Shown: positions 26,401-35,267 of the stretch, in pieces | Position numbering within the stretch: position 1 is the first letter of the stretch | Layout: every line of letters begins with the position of its first letter | Assembly: GCF_030546645.1 (NCBI RefSeq) | Contig: NZ_JAUOTO010000004.1 | Span: 930,001 to 994,000 of the forward strand | Direction of reading: 5' to 3' | Source of the DNA: Flavitalea plasmicola | Lineage (GTDB): Bacteria; Bacteroidota; Bacteroidia; Chitinophagales; Chitinophagaceae | DNA length: 64,000 bases | Program-made: the position numbers and the translations under genes | The notes under the pieces: generated by a model | What the model saw: the letters and a program-made list of their open reading frames with translations, nothing else | Database searches by the model: none | What the model was told of the DNA's origin: nothing

Positions 26401-26834
26401 TTTTTCCGAAGACCTCCCGGTACTTTACCGGATACACAGACATAGATATCCGGCCAGCCGTCGTTGTTGATATCGATGATGCTGACACCCGTGCACCATC
26501 CGGCAGTGGTCACACCCGCCGCCGCCGTAATATCCTCGAAGCGCATTTTCCCTTTATTGAGATAGAGTCTTGAGCTTACCTGGCTGCCTGTAAAGAAAAT
26601 GTCGGGCAGTCCGTCCTTATTGAAATCGCCGATCCCTACTCCTCCACCCATGTACGTGTATTCATTGACGAACATATTTGCCGAATCGTCCTCGGTGATG
26701 GTATTGGAGAATGTCACCCCTGTGGAGGAAGAGGACAGGCGCGTAAAATGCAGCCCTTCCTTCCTGTCATGGGAAACGCAGGATGCCAAGGCGGTCAAAA
26801 GACATAGAGCCGCCATCACCGGGGTTTTATCCAT
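23475..26834 (-). CDS. FG-GAP/VCBS-repeat lipoprotein with ASPIC/UnbV domain
   Basis: A 1119-residue lipoprotein; signal ends ALASC (Cys19). The ATG at 26834 is used because the in-frame TTG two codons earlier directly abuts the previous stop. About fourteen calcium-binding type repeats of the form D-x-(D/N)-x-D-G are visible, for example GDFNKDGLPDIFFTG, DINGDGYPDIYVAND, DLDNDGDLDLVTNN, DADGDGDLDLLIAGG and DVDKDGRMDILLAGN. They form two propellers on either side of an UnbV/ASPIC stretch (near 530-620, ending SLRIVWPDGRTEF). This is the last gene of the sus operon, 6 bp after the hydrolase gene. A role in glycan binding or surface assembly is inferred. Confidence 0.9.
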   Translation of the reverse strand: MDKTPVMAALCLLTALASCVSHDRKEGLHFTRLSSSSTGVTFSNTITEDDSANMFVNEYTYMGGGVGIGDFNKDGLPDIFFTGSQVSSRLYLNKGKMRFEDITAAAGVTTAGWCTGVSIIDINNDGWPDIYVCVSGKVPGGLRKNLLFVNQHDLRFSEEAAAYGLADTGYATQAVFFDYDKDGRPDMYLLNHTLNDDRPNDIRDRKTDSNAIAGDKLFHNDGIPAGMDHPVFRDVSKLAGIVEDGNGLGVAVSDINGDGYPDIYVANDYIRNDRLWLNNKDGTFTNCISAAMRHQSYSSMGVDAADLNNDELPDIMSLDMQPETSRRKKMMYSFLGEERCHIEAAKGYEPQYIRNMLQLNNGNRLVNHREEPFFSEIGQLAGVFETDWSWSVLLADLDNDGWKDIHITNGLGRDPTNIDFLEYRRNMMMRSGVPEKDAGQRRMLMEHLSELGPVRLHNYLYRNNGSLSFEDISIQAGIDEPSVSNGAAYADLDNDGDLDLVTNNINSTAFIMRNDLAPAPAASNNLTVVLKGDSLNRDGLGTKIFAYAGTSSQMVEQYPVRGYLSSVDARPHFGFGARQVDSLRIVWPDGRTEFIDHPAVNKTLLVTHADAQAPPPGNASPSSNTTFKDLTQQMKIDFVHKESFFYDYGIQPLIQQKYSQEGPFISTGDINGDGLEDFFIAGAFRQSGRVFLQKPGGDFTGRDLVTGVKNEEDMQSALFDADGDGDLDLLIAGGSSEFEINSSFYRPRLYLNDGKGNFRQDESAFSPMVRTPAKSIAVADMDGDGDQDVFIGGRVSLGTFPTPPRSYVLRNDHGKFVDVTAAVCPALETPGLINAAVWADLDHDNSPELLLAGDWMSLRIFKNNGGTLVEITAQSGLAEHSGFWRSLAVADIDHDGDMDIIAGNFGLNNPFHINDQQPAQLIARDFDANGIVEPIFCNYIKNDDGKFLLSAGIPRDQWARQMPSIKKSFDVNASYAAASMDQLFTKEMMAGATVLHCAEVRSGFFENDGHGKFTFHPFPTPAQIAPVNAIVVDDVDKDGRMDILLAGNEYQAAVPAGRYDASYGLWLKGDGHGGFIPVPPATSGLILDGDVKDLKMIKVAGRRIMLAAINDQPMKAFCY

Positions 26835-26840
26835 AACCAA

Positions 26841-28592
26841 CTATTTTTTATCGGCTACCAGGTATATGACGCTCATCGCTGGGACGGACACCTTGATGGA
26901 GCCTGTCAGCGGAGCCGAATAAGGCTTGATCGTCGCATATTCCAGCGGCCCTCCGGTGGCGCTGGCCGGCCCCTTTCCATTGACATACACCGCTCCGGAG
27001 AAGGGGGCGTCCGTACCTCCTGTCAGGGCATACCAATAGTATTTACTTCCGGCGGGGAAGTGCTGAAAATCGACGGACACCACGTGGTTGAAGGCGCCGG
27101 AATTGATGATAATGGTTCCCGCCTGCCCGGAAGAGAACGTGGATGAATAAGTAGTGATATCCCCGTTGTTCAGGGCCTTCCGCAAAGTGTCCGCGACCAT
27201 CCTGTCGCCAAAATACTTTTGGAAATAGTACATGTAATAGAATGCCGGACGGGGATTCCATAATGGGGCCTGTGGTTCGTCCCCATTGTTGAACATACCC
27301 TGATCGTCGCCGTTGGAATACCCATTGGCAAGGTCCCAGCGGCTGGCTTCTCCGAACTTGTTTTTGATGAATGAGCCCAGCGTCAGCGCGGCATGCATGC
27401 CTGCGACGTACGAGGTATTTTGTTTCGAACCCGTGGCCTGAATATTCCATTCCGTCATAGCGATGGGTTTCATGGGCAGGCCTGCACCGGTGATCTGTTG
27501 TTGAACGTATGACGCGACGGACGAAGGTACGGCTGTACCCGTAGCCAAAATGTCCTTGGCAGAGGAGTTTGTATTGAAGGCAGTGAAATAATTATGCACG
27601 ATGAAATAATCGGCTGCTGCGCCGGCATTGCCTAATACACCCTGGTTCCAGCTCTGGATAGAAGCGTAATCATAGCTTGCGGGAGGATGCTCATATAGGG
27701 TGGCGCCGATATAGATCGTGGCGCCCGTTTCTCTCGCGGCAGCCCGCATGGAGTCGGCAAATACTTTGACATGTGCGCCATAGACGGATCCTGTGATCAT
27801 TTCGGGTTGTCCGTCCTGGTTCTTCGAGGTATTGATGCGGTAGCCGGCTTCCCAGCTGCCGTAGGATTCGTTGCCGATCTCCCAATACTTCGTCCTGCCA
27901 TTGTCATAGCGTACCCAGTCGGCTGCCAGGTGGGCGGCGGCGGCTACGGGATTTGGTCCCGTGCCATAGCGGGCATAACCATAGTTCACGGTGATGATGC
28001 CAGTGCTGTTGGTCTGGGATAAAAGCTCGTAATAATGCTGGAGCGAAAAGGTCCAGCCGGCCGTGTTGCCGCCGTACCAGGAACCGATGGAGCTGGAGGC
28101 TCCGTCGGCATTCATCAGGTTGTCAGGCGCGTCGTCCGGCTTGGGATGGGCGTCCGTTCCGTTCCAGAAATACACGTCGCTGATGCTGCCACCCGGGCCG
28201 CGGACGATATTGGGGGAGAGGTCTTCGAGATATTGCATCAGCACCGGCTGCGTCACCATCTGACCCGACCACAGATTGGAATTATTTCCAAACAGGTAGG
28301 GAGAGGTCTTTACCAGGACCTTATTGACGTCAATAGTCAAAGAGTCGGAGGCAACTGCCGTGGCAGGTGACCCGGCGACATCGCCGGCAGGGGTTGCAAA
28401 AGACCTGCCAACCCATCCGTCCGCGAAAAAACCAATGGTCGCCGGAACAGCCGGGTCCACCGGGTTATAGATGGAGTCTGTTTTAACAGGATACTTGCCA
28501 TCAACAGGGTTGTTCGGAGTTGTATGTTTCTTGCAGGCAGCCAGGCTCAACAGCAGGATGAGCCACCTGCTGCCAGATAGGTGTGTTTTCAT
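26841..28592 (-). CDS. Clan GH-A glycoside hydrolase lipoprotein (alpha-L-arabinofuranosidase-like, GH51/GH39-like)
   Basis: A 583-residue lipoprotein (SLAAC, Cys20). The barrel starts around residue 90 with VKTSPYLFGNNSNLWSG, has NIVRGPGGSISDVYFWNG, the acid/base motif YWEIGNESYGSWE and the nucleophile strand KPIAMTEWNIQ, the layout of clan GH-A arabinofuranosidases and relatives. A C-terminal beta-sandwich follows. The family assignment beyond clan GH-A is uncertain. It is the only recognisable glycosidase in this sus operon, so it probably makes the first extracellular cut on the target glycan, or removes side chains. Confidence 0.8.
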   Translation of the reverse strand: MKTHLSGSRWLILLLSLAACKKHTTPNNPVDGKYPVKTDSIYNPVDPAVPATIGFFADGWVGRSFATPAGDVAGSPATAVASDSLTIDVNKVLVKTSPYLFGNNSNLWSGQMVTQPVLMQYLEDLSPNIVRGPGGSISDVYFWNGTDAHPKPDDAPDNLMNADGASSSIGSWYGGNTAGWTFSLQHYYELLSQTNSTGIITVNYGYARYGTGPNPVAAAAHLAADWVRYDNGRTKYWEIGNESYGSWEAGYRINTSKNQDGQPEMITGSVYGAHVKVFADSMRAAARETGATIYIGATLYEHPPASYDYASIQSWNQGVLGNAGAAADYFIVHNYFTAFNTNSSAKDILATGTAVPSSVASYVQQQITGAGLPMKPIAMTEWNIQATGSKQNTSYVAGMHAALTLGSFIKNKFGEASRWDLANGYSNGDDQGMFNNGDEPQAPLWNPRPAFYYMYYFQKYFGDRMVADTLRKALNNGDITTYSSTFSSGQAGTIIINSGAFNHVVSVDFQHFPAGSKYYWYALTGGTDAPFSGAVYVNGKGPASATGGPLEYATIKPYSAPLTGSIKVSVPAMSVIYLVADKK

Positions 28593-28600
28593 ATAATGTT

Positions 28601-30091
28601 TTATTGACCTTTTACGATACGGATGTTGTCAATGGCGATATTGAGCGTATTTGCCGGAATATCGGGTGATGCCTGATCGTTGACGATAGTAAAGCACAAT
28701 GCGGTGGAGCTATAGTCCGAGAACTTGTTTGCGGGCGAGCCGGTGGACGGGAAGGTGGATAGGTCCCATGCATTGCCGGAAATGGATACAAGCTGTGTCA
28801 GCGGTATGGTCACCGTCGTCCAGCCGGAAGGCTGGAAGGTGCCGCCTGCGGCGCTTTCCCAGGGCGCATAACGTGCCAGGTAATTATGCCAGCCATACCA
28901 GTCGCCCATCATGACCCATATGGCGCCGGCGCTCCAGGGCTGGGCCGTATACACCTCGAATTTCAGGGAATACCCGGCGACCGGGGTGGCTGTATTGCTG
29001 ACCCAGGGTACGTCATTCAACTGGACGAATCCGGCGTTACCCTGTGAGGGGGGGGCGGTATGGCCAGGCATGGGGCTACCCTGTGCCAGGAAGGCCACGC
29101 TGCCAGTGGCATTGGGGTAAGCTGTGGCTGGTGCTGCTGCATATCCTCCCGTCCAGCCCACAAAACCCTGATTGTCCCCATTCCATTGGACATCGAAAGT
29201 GGACAGGTAGCCTGGTGAAGGATGGGTGAGGTAAGAGTCGAACAGCTGAGGGGCTGTGACGGTGCCCAGCACACCTTCTACCTTCAGCGAGTCCGGGGCA
29301 GTGATTCCAGGTGGCACCGTCACCGTAAGCTGGGTAACGCTTACCGCCTGCAGGTTTGTCCCCGGTATACCGCCGGGGAAAGTCACCTGGCTTACGCCGA
29401 TAAAATTGCTGCCGTTGATGGTAATGGTAGTGCCTGCCATGGCATTCTCGTTGGAGACGGACTTAATGACCATGGGTGGCGGGTAGGAGAACGAACCCGT
29501 CCCAAACGTGCAGATCACCCGTATCGAGTCTTTGAAAGATGCGCCGGGAGGAATAGCGGCAACGATCTGGTTATAGTCTTTATTAACGGTGTAGGACAGT
29601 GCCGTGTCATTACCTGCGACCGGGAAGGTTATTTTTTTGACCCCCTGGAAATTCCCTCCGTTGATGGTGACGATCGTACCCGAATTATCGAGGGCGATGG
29701 ATGTAATGTAAGGCGGAGGCAGATAGAGGGTGAAGTTGTACGTTGCCGTACCGTGGTCGGTGACCAGCCTGATATTGCCGGGCACGGACGGGTTGGTCGC
29801 CATGGTCTGGGCGCTGGAAGGGATGGTGACGATGACATTGCTGCCGGTGGCGTATACAGGGTTGAAGTAGGCGGATGTATCATTGAAAAACACCGCCCTT
29901 AGCCCGTCAAGGTTATTTCCCTGGATGACGATCTCGGTGCCGGGCATGGCCCTGGTGAAAAGACTGTCCCGCTTAGTCGTATCGATAAGCCGGATACCTG
30001 TGATCGTTGGCGGACCGGATGAATTCTTTTTGCAGCCGAATTGTATGAGGCCGGCAATGAGGAGGAAGGGAAGTAATAATTTCTTTAACAT
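28601..30091 (-). CDS. IPT/TIG-domain surface glycan-binding lipoprotein
   Basis: A 496-residue lipoprotein (IQFGC, Cys20). Three TIG/IPT repeats follow one another (about 30-285), each with a PxIxxI opening and the (N/G)GxNFxGVxxVxF signature such as TITINGSNFIGVSQVTF and TIVTINGGNFQGVKKITF. The C-terminal 200 residues form a carbohydrate-binding jelly roll ending in NIAIDNIRIVKG. This is the layout of SGBP-B proteins, which sit between SusD and the hydrolase in sus operons and hold glycan on the cell surface. Position and architecture agree. Confidence 0.9.
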   Translation of the reverse strand: MLKKLLLPFLLIAGLIQFGCKKNSSGPPTITGIRLIDTTKRDSLFTRAMPGTEIVIQGNNLDGLRAVFFNDTSAYFNPVYATGSNVIVTIPSSAQTMATNPSVPGNIRLVTDHGTATYNFTLYLPPPYITSIALDNSGTIVTINGGNFQGVKKITFPVAGNDTALSYTVNKDYNQIVAAIPPGASFKDSIRVICTFGTGSFSYPPPMVIKSVSNENAMAGTTITINGSNFIGVSQVTFPGGIPGTNLQAVSVTQLTVTVPPGITAPDSLKVEGVLGTVTAPQLFDSYLTHPSPGYLSTFDVQWNGDNQGFVGWTGGYAAAPATAYPNATGSVAFLAQGSPMPGHTAPPSQGNAGFVQLNDVPWVSNTATPVAGYSLKFEVYTAQPWSAGAIWVMMGDWYGWHNYLARYAPWESAAGGTFQPSGWTTVTIPLTQLVSISGNAWDLSTFPSTGSPANKFSDYSSTALCFTIVNDQASPDIPANTLNIAIDNIRIVKGQ

Positions 30092-30118
30092 CTCTAAAAG
30101 ATTTTATTTGGATCAATG

Positions 30119-31825
30119 TTAATATTTCACTTTGCTGAAGTCGAAGGGCACTGCTGGCTGCGCCAGGCCAGGCGCCACCAGGAGATCGGATTCCGGGTAA
30201 GGGAGGTCTGCCTTGTTGGGCGCGATAAAGTAATTGATAGTGCCGGGCGTTTGGTTATCCTGTGCGAAATAGGTTACAAATGGGTTCCCTGAATTATAAG
30301 AGATATTGTAGGTGCCCCGGTTCTGATTGGAAAAGTAATTGGTGGCCGCGGCCTGGTCGAAATAGAACCATGTTTTCCAGTCGTACCATGCATGGCCTTC
30401 GAAGGCAAACTCTACTTTCCTTTCCTGGATAAGATCGGCATAGCTGATGGATGACTTGGGCGCCACGCCTGCGCGGGTCCTTACCGCATTGAAATATTTC
30501 AGCGCCTCCGGATCGGAAGTCGTGGAGCTATTACCCAGGATCGCATCAGCATAGATCAGGTATACTTCAGAAAGCCGGAAGATATAAGTGCTTAGGTTCT
30601 CATTCTGCGATCCGCCGAAGCCTCCGTTGTCGGCGGGAGACCCGATGACATATTTCTTCACGTAGGCATGGTCGGTACCACCGTTGCCTTTATCGCCCGG
30701 ATGATAGATCTTGCCGTTATTAAAAAGCGCGGTATCCACATGCCAGCCGCCGGTGGCCTGGGCGATATCAGGGTAGTTATCATTGGGCATGAAAATGGTG
30801 GCTTTTCTGCGGATGGAATCGGCTTTATTGGCCGGGTCCGTAAAATATTCCAGCAGACTGGGAGATGCGCCGAATGCGCCGCCCCATCCGTCGCCCGTCT
30901 GCGTGATAAGGCTACTATAGGCAAGGTTGGCCTGCATATGGTTTTGTACGAACCACTGGCCTGTGGGCACCCACAAAAGGCCGAAAAGACATTCCGCCGG
31001 GACGTTGGTGCCACTGAAATATTTACTCGTGAACAGGTTGTAATAGTTCGGAAGCAAGGAAAGGCCGCTGTTATTGCAGACATCGCCCGCATAGAATTTG
31101 GCACTGTCCAGGTCCGTCTGCTTGCGGGTGCCTGACTGGCCCAGCCCAGACCGTACCAGATAAGCCCGGGCAAGCATGCCCTCGGCGCTCCATTTGGTGA
31201 TACGGGCTGGCTGCAGGGGGGTGGCAGCGAGGTTATTCTTAGCCCAGGTGAGGTCGTTGATGATGAACTGCCATACATCCGCCAGGTTGTTCCTCCGGAT
31301 ACTGGTATCTCCCAACTGGCTGCTGTTGTTGTAAATAATGGGCACCGCTCCCCAGTCCAGGGCCAGGTAGTAATAAGCTGCAGCCCGCATGAAATAACAC
31401 TCTGCCAGACCGGAGTTCCTCCCGCTCTCGCTGGCTCCCGCACCTGCGTTCTTGATATTATAGGCCACTACATTGGCATTGGCCACGACAGACCACAGTG
31501 CCTGGTATGCGCTTTGCAGCGCTCCGCTGGGATCCGTGGATGTCACCGTAAAGCTAAGATAGGATCCTCTGCCGTTGTAATTATCCGTCGTGCTGTTGCC
31601 GCCCATGATGTCTCCTATGTATTGGAGAGAGGTACCATTGTAACCGCCCCATGAGCCATTGTACAGCGGCCCTGTACCGCTTAGAATATCCGCGTCGGTG
31701 CGGTAGAAAGTACCTGCGGTGGGAGATGCCAGGGGAGGACGGTTTAAATAATCTTTTTTGCAGCCCGGCATGATCGATGCGGCAAGCAGGAAGATCATGG
31801 TAAAAAATATAATGCTCGGTTTCAT
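30119..31825 (-). CDS. SusD/RagB-like nutrient-binding lipoprotein
   Basis: A 568-residue protein. The ATG at 31825 gives a lipoprotein signal ending IMPGC (Cys22) followed by KKDYLNRPPLASPT; an upstream in-frame extension would run into the SusC gene and was dropped. SusD features are clear: early TPR-like helices (ALQSAYQALWSVVANANVV), an ALDWGAVPIIYN segment, and the late IYADAILGN, RTRAGV and EFAFEGHAWYDWKTW segments. It is the lid protein of the SusC partner that starts upstream in the same operon. The ligand is not deducible. Confidence 0.94.
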   Translation of the reverse strand: MKPSIIFFTMIFLLAASIMPGCKKDYLNRPPLASPTAGTFYRTDADILSGTGPLYNGSWGGYNGTSLQYIGDIMGGNSTTDNYNGRGSYLSFTVTSTDPSGALQSAYQALWSVVANANVVAYNIKNAGAGASESGRNSGLAECYFMRAAAYYYLALDWGAVPIIYNNSSQLGDTSIRRNNLADVWQFIINDLTWAKNNLAATPLQPARITKWSAEGMLARAYLVRSGLGQSGTRKQTDLDSAKFYAGDVCNNSGLSLLPNYYNLFTSKYFSGTNVPAECLFGLLWVPTGQWFVQNHMQANLAYSSLITQTGDGWGGAFGASPSLLEYFTDPANKADSIRRKATIFMPNDNYPDIAQATGGWHVDTALFNNGKIYHPGDKGNGGTDHAYVKKYVIGSPADNGGFGGSQNENLSTYIFRLSEVYLIYADAILGNSSTTSDPEALKYFNAVRTRAGVAPKSSISYADLIQERKVEFAFEGHAWYDWKTWFYFDQAAATNYFSNQNRGTYNISYNSGNPFVTYFAQDNQTPGTINYFIAPNKADLPYPESDLLVAPGLAQPAVPFDFSKVKY

Positions 31826-31844
31826 TTGTCTCGAATTGTAGTTG

Positions 31845-34800
31845 TTAAAAATCCAATGAAAGGCTGAAGTTGTACGATCTTGTGGAAGGGTATCTGCCTT
31901 CATCCATACCAACTATGTTCACTCCATTGTAATTGTACATGCCTATTTCGGGATCATATCCCGTGTATTTCGTGATGGTAAATACATTCTGTACCTGGAA
32001 AGTCGCCAGCACGCCCCGGAGCACATGTGTGACTGATAAATATTTCGAGGGCACCCGGTAGCTCAGGCGAGCATTCTTCAGCCTGAAATAGGTCCCGCTC
32101 TCCACGTTCCATGTAGAGATCCGGTTGTTGCCGTTGGCGTCGACGAATACGTTAGGTATCCTGTGACCCGGATTGGTCAATGTGGCCGTCAGCGCATCGG
32201 CAGAATTCATGCTGCTGGGAACGGCAAAGTTGATGACCCCTTTGTAGTGGTTGCTGTAGGGGCTGGTACCCTGGGGCAGCGTCTCATTCTGATAACGTGT
32301 CAGGTTCAGGATCTGGTTGCCGGATACGCCGGTGAAAAAGAGGTTCAGCTCAAATCCTTTATAAGTAAGGGTTGAAGTAAAGCTGTAATTGAACTTAGGC
32401 CAGGGATTGCCGATGGGTACGCGGTCATTCTGGTCCACATAGCCGTCACCATTGATGTCCTTGTACTTAATATCTCCGACCCAGCTGCCGTTGGTCGGGT
32501 TGATGATGCGCGGACTGCCTACGGCGCCCGTCTGTATGGCATGGCTTTCAATATCCTTGTAATCCTGGAAGAGTCCTTCGGCTACATACCCTGTTATCAT
32601 GCTCAGCGGCTGGCCTTCCTTGGTGAGGAATTCCGATTGTCTGTCATTGATCTGCGAGTAATATTGGGTAAAGATGGTAGATACCAGCTTATTCACTTTA
32701 TTCCTGTCCATGGAAAAATTGACGCCAGTCCGCCATTGAAGGTCCTTCGTGGATATATTGACCGTATTGACGGAAACTCCGAAGCCTTTGTTCTCCATGT
32801 CACCATAATTCTTCACAGGCCAACTCAGCTGTCCGCCATAGCCACCGCTGAGATAGCCGCCCATGTAGCTGGGGCCTGATGCGGAGAGGATAAGGTTGGA
32901 AATCTTCTTATAATAAGCATCTGCGATGATCTCGAGCCGGTTGTTGAACATATGCAGGTCCAGTCCGATGTTGGTTGACTTATCCTGCTCCCATTTGAGG
33001 TCGGGATTGGGAAAATTGGAAGGCAAAAAGCCTGTGCCCCATACCGTAGAGCTGGAATACAGGTTGGAATAAACCGCACCGCCCGAGCCGGAATTGCCGG
33101 AAATGCCGTATTCCGCGCGCAGCTTCAGATCGTCAATGAGCGGAATGGACCGCATAAAAGGTTCGTCCGAGATCTTCCAGGCTACCGAAGCCGCAGGAAA
33201 GGTGCCCCAGCGGTTAGACGGTCCGAAATTGCTGCTACCGTCGCGTCTGACCACGACCTGTGCGAAGTATTTATTATTGTAGGAATAGCCAAGACGGGAG
33301 AAATAGGATTCGCCGGCGCCATTACCCCTGGAGCTGGTGGCAGGAGGCGATAAGGGGGAGGCGACGCTCAATTCCTGTACAGAGTTAGTGGAGTAGCCGG
33401 TGCCCGTTCCGCTTAAGCTCTGGTAAGCATAGTAGGTGGCTTCATGCCCGCCCATGATCGAGATGCTGTGCTTGTTGAGGGAGAAGTCATACTGCACCCG
33501 CGTATTCAGGGAGGCCCAATAATTGTTGCCGCTGCCCCGGCCGCCGCTGGTGGTCAGGTTGGCATAATAAGGACCGAGGTTATAGGATGGGGCGAATGTA
33601 TAGTTATTGGTGAAGGTATAGTTGCCATTTGTCTCCGTGTGCCATAAAAGTCCTTTTATAGGCGTGATGTCGATGTTCAAACCACCGATGGCCCCGAAAG
33701 AAGTATTATAGTTGTTATTCAGGTTGGCAATGGCCAGCGGGTTGGTAATGGCATATTGTGCCTGGGCTGTGTTGGCAGGACCACCATAAGTGCCATCCGG
33801 GTTCTTCACAGGGATGGTGGGGTTCTGGTTGAGCGCCAGGTTGACGATGTTGTTCCGGAAAGTATTTGCCTTTTCATAGGTGGCGAAAGCGCTGAGGTTG
33901 GTGCTGATCTTCAACCATTTGTTTGCCTGGTTATTCAGGTTCAGCCTGATGGACCCCCGCTTGAAGCCCGATCCTGCTGCAACGCCGTTCTGGTTGAGAT
34001 AGTCGCCCGACAGGTAAAAGGTGGATTTTTCAGAGCCGCCGCTGACACCCAGGGAATGCTTTTGCATGAGGGTAGGGCGGAACAGTTCGTGCTGCCAGTC
34101 CGTGCCGGGACCCAGGATGGAGGGATCGGCCAGTTCCGGCGGCTCGACGCCTACCAGCCCTAACTGTTGTAATTTGCCGATGTAGACGGCATATTCCCGG
34201 AGGTTCATCACGGGCTGGTTAGGCGGTCTTGTCTGGATCGTCTGTGATTCGTTGAAATTCACCCTGGTAGCTCCGGCTTTACCCTGCTTGGTCGTGATCA
34301 TCAAAACGCCGTTGGCGCCGGCGGCACCGTAAATAGAGGTGGCTGCAGGGCCTTCCAGCACGCTGACGCTCTCGATATCATCGGGATTGATGCCTGCCAG
34401 CGAATTAGTCAGTCCCGGGCTTACATTATAGGCGCCACCGCCATTCAAGCCAGGACGGATCTGCACGCCGTCGATCACGTATAAAGGTTGGTAGTTGCCG
34501 GTGACCGTGCTTACGCCCCGGATGATAACCGAGGCTCCGGCCCCTGGCGAGCCGCTGCTGGTGGATACATAGACGTTGGGCGATTTTCCCCGGAGAGCGT
34601 CTTCCAGGGTCACATTCACCGTCTTTTGAAGATCGGCGTTGGAAATGGTGTGGACTGCGCTGCTGAGGTCAGTCTTTTTCATTTTACCATAGCCGACGAC
34701 GATTACATCTTCCAGGTGGTTGTAATCCTGCGATAGTGCGATGTTGAGGACGGTGGAATTGCCTGCTTTCACCTCTTTGGCCGTAAATCCGACATTGGTG

Positions 34801-35048
34801 ACGACCACCCGTTCTTCCGGCGCGACCAAAATAGTAAACGCGCCGTTCTCATCCGTTGTAACGAAGTTTTTGGTCCCTTTAACGGCAACTGTGGCTCCGG
34901 AAAGGGGTGCGCCATTATTTTGGGCGGTGATCACTCCGGTGACCCGGCGGGCGCCGGATCGTTGAGCGACCAGGGGAGGGGTAACGGCCAGGATGATAAG
35001 GAGTAATCCCAGCAGGGCAAGCAGGTCTGATCTTCTTAAATTTCTCAT
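31845..35048 (-). CDS. SusC/RagA-type TonB-dependent outer-membrane transporter
   Basis: A complete 1067-residue protein. The ATG at 35048 begins a signal peptide (ends PPLVAQ). Next are a carboxypeptidase-like regulatory domain (VTGVITAQNNGAPLSGATVA), the TonB box region VIVVGYGKMKK, the plug domain (ANGVLMITTKQG) and the 22-strand barrel with a terminal SLDF. It should work with the SusD lid to import oligosaccharides. The TonB-box variant VVGYG is the usual Bacteroidota form. The divergent HTCS gene 220 bp away is the likely regulator. Confidence 0.96.
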   Translation of the reverse strand: MRNLRRSDLLALLGLLLIILAVTPPLVAQRSGARRVTGVITAQNNGAPLSGATVAVKGTKNFVTTDENGAFTILVAPEERVVVTNVGFTAKEVKAGNSTVLNIALSQDYNHLEDVIVVGYGKMKKTDLSSAVHTISNADLQKTVNVTLEDALRGKSPNVYVSTSSGSPGAGASVIIRGVSTVTGNYQPLYVIDGVQIRPGLNGGGAYNVSPGLTNSLAGINPDDIESVSVLEGPAATSIYGAAGANGVLMITTKQGKAGATRVNFNESQTIQTRPPNQPVMNLREYAVYIGKLQQLGLVGVEPPELADPSILGPGTDWQHELFRPTLMQKHSLGVSGGSEKSTFYLSGDYLNQNGVAAGSGFKRGSIRLNLNNQANKWLKISTNLSAFATYEKANTFRNNIVNLALNQNPTIPVKNPDGTYGGPANTAQAQYAITNPLAIANLNNNYNTSFGAIGGLNIDITPIKGLLWHTETNGNYTFTNNYTFAPSYNLGPYYANLTTSGGRGSGNNYWASLNTRVQYDFSLNKHSISIMGGHEATYYAYQSLSGTGTGYSTNSVQELSVASPLSPPATSSRGNGAGESYFSRLGYSYNNKYFAQVVVRRDGSSNFGPSNRWGTFPAASVAWKISDEPFMRSIPLIDDLKLRAEYGISGNSGSGGAVYSNLYSSSTVWGTGFLPSNFPNPDLKWEQDKSTNIGLDLHMFNNRLEIIADAYYKKISNLILSASGPSYMGGYLSGGYGGQLSWPVKNYGDMENKGFGVSVNTVNISTKDLQWRTGVNFSMDRNKVNKLVSTIFTQYYSQINDRQSEFLTKEGQPLSMITGYVAEGLFQDYKDIESHAIQTGAVGSPRIINPTNGSWVGDIKYKDINGDGYVDQNDRVPIGNPWPKFNYSFTSTLTYKGFELNLFFTGVSGNQILNLTRYQNETLPQGTSPYSNHYKGVINFAVPSSMNSADALTATLTNPGHRIPNVFVDANGNNRISTWNVESGTYFRLKNARLSYRVPSKYLSVTHVLRGVLATFQVQNVFTITKYTGYDPEIGMYNYNGVNIVGMDEGRYPSTRSYNFSLSLDF

Positions 35049-35239
35049 ACGTAAGCAATTGTGTTTTGGTATGTAAGGGAGAATTTGCAATCGGTCGAAA
35101 TTCTCCGAATAAAAGTAGATACAATGCGCCTGAGGCAGGGGGATAAGAATCGTATAAAAGGGTATGAAAATGTTCGATGAGGGGGTGTTTTTGGACTTTT
35201 GGGGCTTAAATCGCGTATACTCTTATGAGCGATAAATAT

Positions 35240-35247
35240 TATATTTG
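35240..35247 (+). promoter_or_regulatory. -7 box (TATATTTG) of the HTCS regulator gene
   Basis: An exact TAnnTTTG match, 20 bp before the start codon at 35268, in the 219-bp divergent gap between the SusC and HTCS genes. No convincing -33 element was seen. Confidence 0.45.
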
Positions 35248-35267
35248 CTATAACGACTGCTTAAGAT

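Noticed and set aside
25464-26573. A long open frame on the plus strand inside the FG-GAP gene.
   Set aside because: It is the mirror of repeated GA-rich codons on the real strand, has no signal or family match, and no start context.
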